From Actinomycetes bacterium (lineage in GTDB: Bacteria > Actinomycetota > Actinomycetes > Prado026): DNA of 48,802 bases. The DNA lies in the NCBI GenBank assembly GCA_036510875.1, contig DATCDE010000110.1, positions 1-48,802 on the forward strand, in the 5' to 3' direction. The position numbers were made by a program, and so were the translations under genes. The notes below the pieces were generated by a model. That model saw nothing but the letters and a program-made list of their open reading frames with translations. It did no database searches and had not been told where the DNA came from. Positions 1 through 6,159 of this stretch are shown here, in pieces (position 1 is the first letter of the stretch; each line of letters opens with the position of its first letter).

Positions 1-544
1 CGAGCGGGCCGCCAAGGCGATGCTGGAGACCGGTATCCGCGACGTGCGTAACCAGGGCGTGCTCATGCGGGGGGTCAACGACACGCCCGCGCAGCTGCTG
101 GACCTGTGCTTCAGCCTGCTCGACGGCGCCGCGATCATGCCCTACTACTTCTACATGTGCGACATGATCCCGTTCAGCGAGCACTGGCGGGTGTCGGTCA
201 AGGAGGCGCAGCGGCTGCAGCACGCGATCATGGGCTACCTGCCCGGGTTCGCCACGCCGCGGATCGTCTGCGACGTCCCCTATGTCGGCAAGCGCTGGGT
301 GCACCAGCTGGAGTCGTACGACGAGACGCTGGGCATCTCGTACTGGACCAAGAACTACCGCAACGGCATCGAGCTCACCGACCCGGACGCGCTGTCTCGG
401 CGGTACGAGTACTACGACCCGATCCACACCCTGCCGGCCGGTGGCCAGGAGTGGTGGGGCGAGCACGGCGGCAGCATGCAGGACGTGCACGACGCGGCCA
501 CCGCGGCGGCCCAGGCCTCCCGCGAGGCCTCCCTCTCCAGCTGA
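1..544 (+). CDS. kamA: KamA-family radical SAM aminomutase, C-terminal part
   Basis: The reading frame is open from base 2, so the N-terminal part with the radical SAM CxxxCxxC motif lies outside the window. About 180 residues remain. They match the end of lysine 2,3-aminomutase-type proteins, which interconvert L-lysine and beta-lysine with SAM, a 4Fe-4S cluster and PLP. Recognisable pieces are NQGVLMRGVND, MPYYFYMCDMIPFSEHWR and the late stretch YWTKNYRNGIE. The last ~25 residues are Ala-rich and probably disordered. An EpmB-type enzyme is less likely because that family is shorter and belongs to proteobacteria. The exact substrate cannot be told from this fragment. The gene converges on an Lrp/AsnC gene and a strong hairpin lies between the two stops. 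Confidence 0.85.
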   Translation, partial: ERAAKAMLETGIRDVRNQGVLMRGVNDTPAQLLDLCFSLLDGAAIMPYYFYMCDMIPFSEHWRVSVKEAQRLQHAIMGYLPGFATPRIVCDVPYVGKRWVHQLESYDETLGISYWTKNYRNGIELTDPDALSRRYEYYDPIHTLPAGGQEWWGEHGGSMQDVHDAATAAAQASREASLSS

Positions 545-552
545 GCCCGACT

Positions 553-594
553 TGTCAGGGTGAGGACGACGTATGGGCCGTCCTCACCCTGACA
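553..594. terminator. Bidirectional hairpin terminator, repeat copy 1
   Basis: A perfect 16-bp inverted repeat (553-568 and 579-594, arm TGTCAGGGTGAGGACG) encloses a 10-base loop. It fills the 52-bp gap between two convergent stop codons, as a two-way terminator would. There is no T-tract. Nearly the same 42 bases occur again at 42685-42726. Confidence 0.75.
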
Positions 595-596
595 CC

Positions 597-1037
597 TCAG
601 AGGGCGAGGGGGCGCGACTCGTACGGCGTGGAGAGCACCACGGTGGTGTGCGTGCTCACGTTGGCCACGGCGCGGATCTCGGCGAGGAGCGTCTCCAGTT
701 CCAGCGGCGAGGGCACCCGCACCTTGAGGATGTAGGACTCCTGCCCAGCGACGGAGTGGCAGGCCTCGATCTGCTTGAGACCGGCGAGCCGCTGCGGAGC
801 GTCGTCCGGCTGGGACGGATCCAGCGGCGTGATCGCGACGAACGCCGTCATCGGCAGGCCGACTGCGCTCGGGTCGATCACCGCGGCGTAGCCGCGGATC
901 ACGCCGCGCTCCTCCAGCCGGCGCACCCGCTGGTGCACCGCTGAGGTGGACAGCCCGGTGGCCCGGCCCAGGTCGGTGTAGCTCATCCGTCCGTCCGCGG
1001 CCAGCTGCCGGACGATTTCACGGTCCAGGTCCTCCAC
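597..1037 (-). CDS. Lrp/AsnC family transcriptional regulator
   Basis: This 146-residue protein has the usual length and layout of the family. An N-terminal winged helix-turn-helix covers about residues 1-60 (LDREIVRQLAADGRMSYTDL, then LSTSAVHQRVRRLEERG). A C-terminal RAM/ligand-binding domain of alternating beta strands and helices follows. Such proteins assemble as octamers and usually sense amino acids. The neighbouring aminomutase suggests lysine or a related amino acid as effector, but that is inference. The start is GTG. A TAGGTT box seven bases upstream and no ribosome binding site suggest a leaderless mRNA. Confidence 0.9.
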   Translation of the reverse strand: MEDLDREIVRQLAADGRMSYTDLGRATGLSTSAVHQRVRRLEERGVIRGYAAVIDPSAVGLPMTAFVAITPLDPSQPDDAPQRLAGLKQIEACHSVAGQESYILKVRVPSPLELETLLAEIRAVANVSTHTTVVLSTPYESRPLAL

Positions 1038-1050
1038 ACCGCAGAACCTA
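1038..1050 (-). promoter_or_regulatory. Probable leaderless promoter of the Lrp/AsnC gene
   Basis: Read on the minus strand, TAGGTT (1045-1050) fits the actinobacterial -10 pattern TANNNT and ends seven bases before the GTG. The remaining bases up to 1139 show nothing else recognisable. Confidence 0.5.
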
Positions 1051-1139
1051 CCGGTGGCCGGCCGCTGGCGCGTTCGAGTTGGGCCGTGTGTGCGTCACAG
1101 TCGTGCCCTGGGTGGCCGGCGCGATCCCGGTGCGCTGGG

Positions 1140-1788
1140 CTACGCCAGCGCCCGGGCCACCGAGCGGTGCGGCTCACCGAAGCGCAGCTGCATCGCGATC
1201 AACCCGGCGGTGACCGCCGCCGACGCGCACCGCAGAGAGGCGAACCCGCTGACCTCCAGCTGGGCGAGGACGGCGACCGCCACCAGGGTTGACGACTCCG
1301 AACCGGGCGAGATGGCGGTAGCCCGAGAACACCAGGGACCCGCAGGTGACGACCACGTAGGCGGCGATGACCAGTGGTCCTGCGCGCAGCCCGGTGCCGT
1401 AGCTGACGTGGTATTGACCGAGCTCCGCCATGACCGGGCCGCGCAGCATCGCGGCCAGCAGCACGACGGACACCACGAACGCCCGGATCGCCGCACGGCG
1501 ACGCCCGGTTGGCTCGAGCGCCAGGACAGCCATCGGGACGTAGACAGGAAGCACGACGAACGCGAACAGCGGGTACACCCAGGTGGCGACGCGTCCGACC
1601 TCGGCGCTCAGCTGGCCCTGCAGCCCCCACCACACGAAGGCCTCGTCCACCTGGTGGGCCGTCAGCAGCAGCGGGAGGACGGCCAGGGCGAGATGGTCGT
1701 AGCGAGGGTGGACAGGTCGGGCGGCGCCGAACCCGATCATTGCCAGCACGGCTCCGCCTACCCTGTCGGCTTCGGCGGAGAAGCACAC
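1140..1788 (-). pseudogene. DUF6629-like membrane protein, frameshifted
   Basis: The N-terminus MCFSAEADRVGGAVL and the following four or five hydrophobic segments match the DUF6629 family of small actinobacterial membrane proteins. The first frame runs from GTG 1788 to SGYRHLARFGVVN and then turns into a basic, non-membrane tail. The family-like continuation (LVAVAVLAQLEVSGFASLRC) resumes at once in another frame and ends at TAG 1140. A single extra C in a run of three (plus strand GGG at 1286-1288) accounts for the switch. Removing one base would give one protein of about 215 residues. The change may be a true mutation, a sequencing or assembly error, or less likely programmed frameshifting. 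The function of the family is unknown. Confidence 0.75.
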
Positions 1789-1800
1789 CTTGCGACCCTA
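1789..1800 (-). promoter_or_regulatory. Probable leaderless promoter of the DUF6629-like gene
   Basis: TAGGGT (minus strand, 1795-1800) ends six bases before the GTG start. No ribosome binding site is visible. An apparently intact promoter means the frameshift is either recent or an artefact. Confidence 0.45.
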
Positions 1801-1842
1801 GCCCCCCAGATCTGGTCCCCCGGGCACCCGGGGAACGGTGGG

Positions 1843-2994
1843 TCAGCGTCCGGACAGGCTCCGGCCGATCACCAGCCGCTGCACCTGGTTGGTCCCCTCG
1901 ACGATCTGCAGCACCTTCGCCTCGCGCATGTACCGCTCGACCGGGTAGTCCTCCACGTAGCCGTAGCCGCCGAGCACCTGGACGGCATCCGTGGTGACCT
2001 TCATGGCCACGTCGGTGGCGAACAGCTTGGCCATGGCCGCCCGGACGCCGAACGGCCGCCCGGCGTCGCGCAGCCGCGCGGCGTCCAGGTACAGCGCCCG
2101 GGCCGCGGAGATCCCGGTGGCCATGTCCGCGAGCATGAACGACAGGCCCTGGAAGTCGATGATCGACCGGCCGAACTGCTTGCGGTCCTTGGCGTAGTCG
2201 ACGGCGGCGTCCAACGCGGCCTGGGCCAGCCCGACGGCGCAGGCGGCGATGCCGAGCCGGCCGCTGTCCAGGGCCGCCATGGCGATCTCGAAGCCCTGCC
2301 CCTCGGCGCCGATTCGGCGCTCGGCGGGCACCCGGGCGCCGTCCAGCAGGATCTGCGCGGTCGTCGAGGCGTTTGCGCCCATCTTGCGCTCCGGCGGCGC
2401 GGCCGACAGCCCCGGCGTGTCCGACGGCGCCAGCAGGCAGGTCACCCCGCGGGCCTCGGTGTCCGCCGTGCGCACCATCAGGTTGTAGAAGTCGGCCTCG
2501 CCACCGTGGGTGATCCAGGCCTTGGTGCCGGTGACCACGTAGTCGTGGCCCTGGAGCACCGCCTTGGTCTGCAGCGCCGCGGCGTCCGAGCCGGACTGCG
2601 GCTCGGACAGGCAGTAGGCGCCCAGCAGGTCCCCGCCGAGCATCTCCGGCAGCCAGCGCTGCTGCTGCTCCGGCGTCCCGTACCGGGCCAGCGGGTAGCA
2701 GGCCAGGGTGTGCACGCTCATCCCGATGCCCACGGACAGCCAGGCCGTCGCGACCTCCTCGAGGACCTGCAGGTACACCTCGTAGGGCTGGCCGCCGCCG
2801 CCCTGCTCCTCGGGGTAGGCCAGCCCGAGCAGGCCGGCCCGGCCGAGCGTGCGGTAGACGTCGCGGGGGAACCGCTGGTCGTGCTCGTCCTGCCCGGCTC
2901 GCGGCGCCAGCTCGGCCGCGCTGATCTCGCGGGTGAGGCCGAGCAGCGCCTCGGCCTCCTCGGTCGGCAGCGTCCGCTGGACAGCGGTGGCCAT
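1843..2994 (-). CDS. Acyl-CoA dehydrogenase
   Basis: This is a complete 383-residue FAD-dependent acyl-CoA dehydrogenase, the usual length for the family. It oxidises acyl-CoA to trans-2-enoyl-CoA and passes electrons to electron transfer flavoprotein. The N-terminal helical domain, the middle beta domain (YCLSEPQSGSDA, ITHGGEADFY) and the C-terminal helical domain are all present. The signature QVLGGYGYVEDYPVERYMR precedes the expected catalytic glutamate, E366 in EGTNQVQR. Substrate chain length or branching cannot be read from the sequence. The start ATG follows GAGGG at a good distance and lies three bases after the stop of the upstream M24 peptidase, so the two are co-transcribed. Confidence 0.93.
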   Translation of the reverse strand: MATAVQRTLPTEEAEALLGLTREISAAELAPRAGQDEHDQRFPRDVYRTLGRAGLLGLAYPEEQGGGGQPYEVYLQVLEEVATAWLSVGIGMSVHTLACYPLARYGTPEQQQRWLPEMLGGDLLGAYCLSEPQSGSDAAALQTKAVLQGHDYVVTGTKAWITHGGEADFYNLMVRTADTEARGVTCLLAPSDTPGLSAAPPERKMGANASTTAQILLDGARVPAERRIGAEGQGFEIAMAALDSGRLGIAACAVGLAQAALDAAVDYAKDRKQFGRSIIDFQGLSFMLADMATGISAARALYLDAARLRDAGRPFGVRAAMAKLFATDVAMKVTTDAVQVLGGYGYVEDYPVERYMREAKVLQIVEGTNQVQRLVIGRSLSGR

Positions 2995-2997
2995 CGC

Positions 2998-4113
2998 TCA
3001 GCCCTCCAAGATGACGAGGTCGCGGGGCCGCAGGTTGAGCCGCTCGACGCCGTCGTCGGTGACCACGACGATGTCCTCGATGCGGGCGCCGTGCCGGCCC
3101 GGTTGGTAGATCCCCGGTTCGATGGAGAACGCCATGCCGGACTCGAGCAGCTGGGTGTTGCCGGACACGATGTACGGGTCCTCGTGGGTCTCCAGGCCGA
3201 TGCCGTGCCCCGTGCGGTGGATGAACAGCTCGCCGTAGCCGGCGTCGGCGATCACCTCGCGGGCCGCGTTGTCCACGCTCTCGGCGCTGACCCCGGGCTG
3301 GACGTGGTCGCAGGCGGCGGCCTGGGCCCGCTGCAGCACCTCGTAGTAGGCGAGGAAGCCGCCGTCCGGTTCCCCCATGGCGTACGTGCGGGTCTCGTCC
3401 GAGCAGAAGCCGCTGGGCATGGTGCCGCCGATGTCAACGACGACCGGCTCGCCCGGCTGGATCACCCGGTCGGACACCTCGTGGTGCGGGCTGGCGCCGT
3501 TCGGGCCGCTGCCGACGATGACGAAGTCGACGGTGACGTGGCCGACCAGCCGGATCGCCGCGGCGATGTCCTCACCCACCTCCCGCTCGGTGCGGCCCGG
3601 CTTGAGCCACTCCCCCACGAGCGAGTGGACGGCGTCGATGGCGGCGGCGGCCTCGCGCAGCGCCTGGACCTCGGCGGGGGTCTTGCGCATCCGCAGCTCG
3701 CGGATCACCGGACCGGCGAGCACCTGCTCGGCGTCCGGGAGCGCGGCCCGCAGGCCGAGCACCTTGGCCGCGGCCATGTGGTCGTCGAGGGCGACCCGGT
3801 CGGTGCTGCGGGGCAGCAGCGAGGCGACCAGCGCGTACGGGTCGTCGGTCTCCGCCCAGGTGACGATCTCGATGTCCTGGCCACCGATCGGGCTGGCCTG
3901 GGCGGCGGCCCGCTCCAGCAGCGGGACGACGATGCGCGGCTGGCCGTCGGCGGGCAGCACCAGGCAGGTCAGCCGCTCCAGCGGGAGGGCGTCGTAGCCG
4001 GTGAGGTAGCGCAGGTCCGGGCCGGGCGTGACCAGCAGCGCATCCATGCCGGCGGCGGCGGCGCGGTTTTGGGCATCGGCCAGCCGTCCGGGCGGGACAA
4101 GGTCGGGTTTCAC
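2998..4113 (-). CDS. M24 family Xaa-Pro dipeptidase/aminopeptidase
   Basis: The 371-residue protein has the creatinase-type N-terminal domain (about residues 1-140) and the C-terminal pita-bread metallopeptidase domain. All five dinuclear metal ligands can be seen: Asp in VVVDIGG, Asp in CSDETRTYA, His in GHGIGLETHE, Glu in FSIEPGIY and Glu in ARIEDIVVV. It should cleave peptides with proline in second position, in the cytoplasm. In M. tuberculosis the equivalent position is held by pepE, next to the same exonuclease gene. The GTG start has TAGCGT six bases upstream and no ribosome binding site, so translation is probably leaderless. It is transcribed together with the acyl-CoA dehydrogenase gene, with no obvious metabolic link. 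Confidence 0.92.
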   Translation of the reverse strand: MKPDLVPPGRLADAQNRAAAAGMDALLVTPGPDLRYLTGYDALPLERLTCLVLPADGQPRIVVPLLERAAAQASPIGGQDIEIVTWAETDDPYALVASLLPRSTDRVALDDHMAAAKVLGLRAALPDAEQVLAGPVIRELRMRKTPAEVQALREAAAAIDAVHSLVGEWLKPGRTEREVGEDIAAAIRLVGHVTVDFVIVGSGPNGASPHHEVSDRVIQPGEPVVVDIGGTMPSGFCSDETRTYAMGEPDGGFLAYYEVLQRAQAAACDHVQPGVSAESVDNAAREVIADAGYGELFIHRTGHGIGLETHEDPYIVSGNTQLLESGMAFSIEPGIYQPGRHGARIEDIVVVTDDGVERLNLRPRDLVILEG

Positions 4114-4197
4114 GGTCCCACGCTAGCCGCAGTGACCGCCGCTGCTCTCGTGACCGCCCCGGATCGCGGGCGGGCATGCCCGCCGTAGCCTTCCGCT
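4114..4197. promoter_or_regulatory. Divergent leaderless promoters (M24 peptidase / exonuclease)
   Basis: Two TANNNT boxes face outward in an 84-bp spacer. TAGCGT (minus, 4120-4125) lies six bases before the peptidase GTG. TAGCCT (plus, 4186-4191) lies six bases before the exonuclease GTG. Neither start has a ribosome binding site. Confidence 0.6.
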
Positions 4198-5133
4198 GTG
4201 ACCGACGAACGCGAGAAGCTGCTCTTGGTCGACTCCGCCTCGCTGTACTTCCGCGCGTTCCACGGGGTGCCCGACTCGGTCAGGGCGCCGGACGGGACCC
4301 CCGTGAACGCCGTGCGCGGATTCCTCGACATGGTCGCCCAGCTGGTGACCAGGTTCCGGCCCACCCGGCTGGTGGCCTGCTGGGATGACGACTGGCGCCC
4401 CGACTTCCGGGTCGCGCTGATCCCGTCGTACAAGGCGCACCGGGTCGCCGACACGCAGACCGACGCCGAGACGGTGCCCGAGGCGCTGCAGGTGCAGGTC
4501 CCGGTGATCGTGGCCGTGCTGGCCGCGCTGGGGATCGCCCGGGTCGGCTCCCCCGGCTTCGAGGCGGACGACGTCATCGGCACCCTGGCACACGTGGCCG
4601 ACGTCTCGGTCGACGTCGTCAGCGGGGACCGCGACCTGCTCCAGCTGGTCGACGACGCGCGCGGCGTCCGGGTGCTCTACACCGGCCGCGGCGTGGCCAA
4701 GCTCGAGGTCATGGACGAGGCTGCGGTCAGCGCCCGCTACGGCATCCCGGGACGCTCCTACGCCGACTTCGCGGCGCTGCGCGGGGACCCCTCGGACGGA
4801 CTGCCCGGCGTGCCCGGGGTGGGCGAGAAGACGGCGGCCGGCCTGGTGGCGCGCTGGGGCACCGTCGGTGCGATGCTCGCCGCCCTGGACGCCGACGACC
4901 CGGCGCTGGCCCAGCGGGCCAAGCTGGCGGCCGCCCGGGAGTACCTGGCGGTCGCCCCGGAGGTCACCCGGGTGCGCACCGACTGCCCGCTGCCGGCGTA
5001 CGACGACCGGCTGCCGACCGTGCCGGCTGACCCGGAGCGGCTGGTCGCGGTGAGCGCCCGCTGGGGCCTGGACGGCAGCGTCAACCGGGTGCTGGCCGCC
5101 GTCGGCGCCGCATCCATGCCCACGGATGCCTAG
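4198..5133 (+). CDS. 5'-3' exonuclease (DNA polymerase I N-terminal type)
   Basis: The 311-residue protein corresponds to the 5' nuclease domain of DNA polymerase I as a free-standing enzyme. It should act on 5' flaps and RNA primers during replication and repair. Metal-binding acidic clusters appear in order: LLLVDSAS, ACWDDDWRPDFR, FEADDVIGTLA, VSGDRDLLQLV and LRGDPSDGLPGVPG. The last runs into a helix-hairpin-helix motif (GVPGVGEKTAAGLV). Length is normal for the stand-alone family. The gene sits in the same place in mycobacteria, between the M24 peptidase and helY. The GTG start is favoured because of its TAGCCT box. Its stop is 12 bases from that of the convergent desaturase, with no room for a terminator hairpin. 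Confidence 0.93.
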   Translation: MTDEREKLLLVDSASLYFRAFHGVPDSVRAPDGTPVNAVRGFLDMVAQLVTRFRPTRLVACWDDDWRPDFRVALIPSYKAHRVADTQTDAETVPEALQVQVPVIVAVLAALGIARVGSPGFEADDVIGTLAHVADVSVDVVSGDRDLLQLVDDARGVRVLYTGRGVAKLEVMDEAAVSARYGIPGRSYADFAALRGDPSDGLPGVPGVGEKTAAGLVARWGTVGAMLAALDADDPALAQRAKLAAAREYLAVAPEVTRVRTDCPLPAYDDRLPTVPADPERLVAVSARWGLDGSVNRVLAAVGAASMPTDA

Positions 5134-5145
5134 CGGGACGTCCTC

Positions 5146-6087
5146 TCAGCGAGCGGCGCGGGCGGCCCGTGCGGCCCGCCGCTCCTCGAACCGGGAGGCC
5201 GCTTGCTCCAGCCCCTCGAGGAACACGTCGAGCTCGGCGCGGGCCTGCTCGCCGTCGGCGTCCAGGCCCTCGACGTCCCACACCTTCCACTGACGCAGCA
5301 CCGGGGTGACCACGGCGTCCCTGTGCTGGCGCAGGTCGTAGATGCCGGCGTTAGCGATCTGCACCGACTTGCGGGTGAACCCCTCGATCGAGTGGCCGGG
5401 CATCTGGAATGCCTGGACGACGTCCGAGATGGCTCGCATGGTCGCGCTCGGGGCCACCTCCAGGGCCGCGCCCAAGAGGTTGCGGTAGAAGATCATGTGC
5501 AGGTTCTCGTCGGTCGCGATGCGCGCCAGCAGCTGCTCGCAGGCCGGGTCGCCGGACGCCGCGCCGGTGTTGCGGTGCGAGATGCGGGTGGCCAGCTCCT
5601 GGAAGGACACGTAGGCCAGCGCGTGCAGCATCGAGTCGCCGTAGTCACTGCCGAAGCCGGTGGACATGTGCACCATCCGGGCCCGCTCCAGGGCGACCGG
5701 GTCGACCGCCCTGGTCACCGCGAGGTAGTCGCGGATCGCGGTGCCGTGGCGGCCCTCCTCCGCGGTCCAGCGGTGCACCCAGGTGCCCCACGCGCCGTCC
5801 CGGCCGAACAGCCGGGCGATCTCCATGTGGTAGCTCGGCAGGTTGTCCTCGGTGAGCAGGTTGACGATCAGCGCGGTACGGGCGGCTTCGGGCATCGGTG
5901 ACTGGTCCGCAGCCCACGCCTCGCCGCCCAGGACGCCGTCGTAGGTGCGGCCCTCGCTCCACGGCACGTACTGGTGCGGGAACCACTCCTTCGCCACGTC
6001 GAGGTGCCGGTTGAGCTCGGCCTCGGCGACCGGCTGCAGCTCCGTCAGCAGCGCGACGGTGCTGGTCTGGACGTCGGTCAGGCTCAT
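5146..6087 (-). CDS. Acyl-ACP desaturase (diiron, fatty acid desaturase type 2)
   Basis: A soluble 313-residue diiron desaturase of the plant stearoyl-ACP/mycobacterial DesA type, which places a double bond in an acyl-ACP using O2 and reduced ferredoxin. Both four-helix-bundle ligand sets are complete: E80 in TEDNLPSYH, E110/E111 and H114 in EEGRHG, E164 and H171 in FQELATRISH, and D193/E194 with H197 in DENLHM. The C-terminus is a charged Ala/Arg-rich helix. The ATG is preceded by GGGAG at a proper distance. Two nested palindromes lie upstream, so transcription is probably under a repressor. In M. tuberculosis no desaturase occupies this place between the exonuclease and helY. Confidence 0.92.
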   Translation of the reverse strand: MSLTDVQTSTVALLTELQPVAEAELNRHLDVAKEWFPHQYVPWSEGRTYDGVLGGEAWAADQSPMPEAARTALIVNLLTEDNLPSYHMEIARLFGRDGAWGTWVHRWTAEEGRHGTAIRDYLAVTRAVDPVALERARMVHMSTGFGSDYGDSMLHALAYVSFQELATRISHRNTGAASGDPACEQLLARIATDENLHMIFYRNLLGAALEVAPSATMRAISDVVQAFQMPGHSIEGFTRKSVQIANAGIYDLRQHRDAVVTPVLRQWKVWDVEGLDADGEQARAELDVFLEGLEQAASRFEERRAARAARAAR

Positions 6088-6107
6088 CGTGGCTCCCAGA
6101 TCCTCGA

Positions 6108-6139
6108 GGTTACGGTGGCGTAACCTACGCCGCCGTAGG
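6108..6139. promoter_or_regulatory. Double palindromic operator upstream of the acyl-ACP desaturase gene
   Basis: Two perfect inverted repeats share two bases: GGTTACG-GTGG-CGTAACC (6108-6125) and CCTACG-CCGC-CGTAGG (6124-6139). Both have 4-bp spacers and related half-sites (TTACG/CTACG). Two adjacent palindromes of this size are typical of TetR-family operators. They lie 21-52 bases before the desaturase ATG, where a repressor could block the promoter. The regulator is not encoded in this window. Confidence 0.65.
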
Positions 6140-6159
6140 GAGGGAGCCTACCCTGAGGC

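Noticed and set aside
552-577. TTGTCAG sequence as a PafBC-type (RecA-NDp) promoter
   Set aside because: The spacing to a TANNNT box does not fit, it sits in a terminator palindrome between convergent genes, and copy 2 lacks the leading TT.
1054-4188. Very long plus-strand open frame of over 1000 codons
   Set aside because: It lies opposite the acyl-CoA dehydrogenase and peptidase genes, has biased Arg/Gly/His/Gln composition and no family features; a high-GC shadow.
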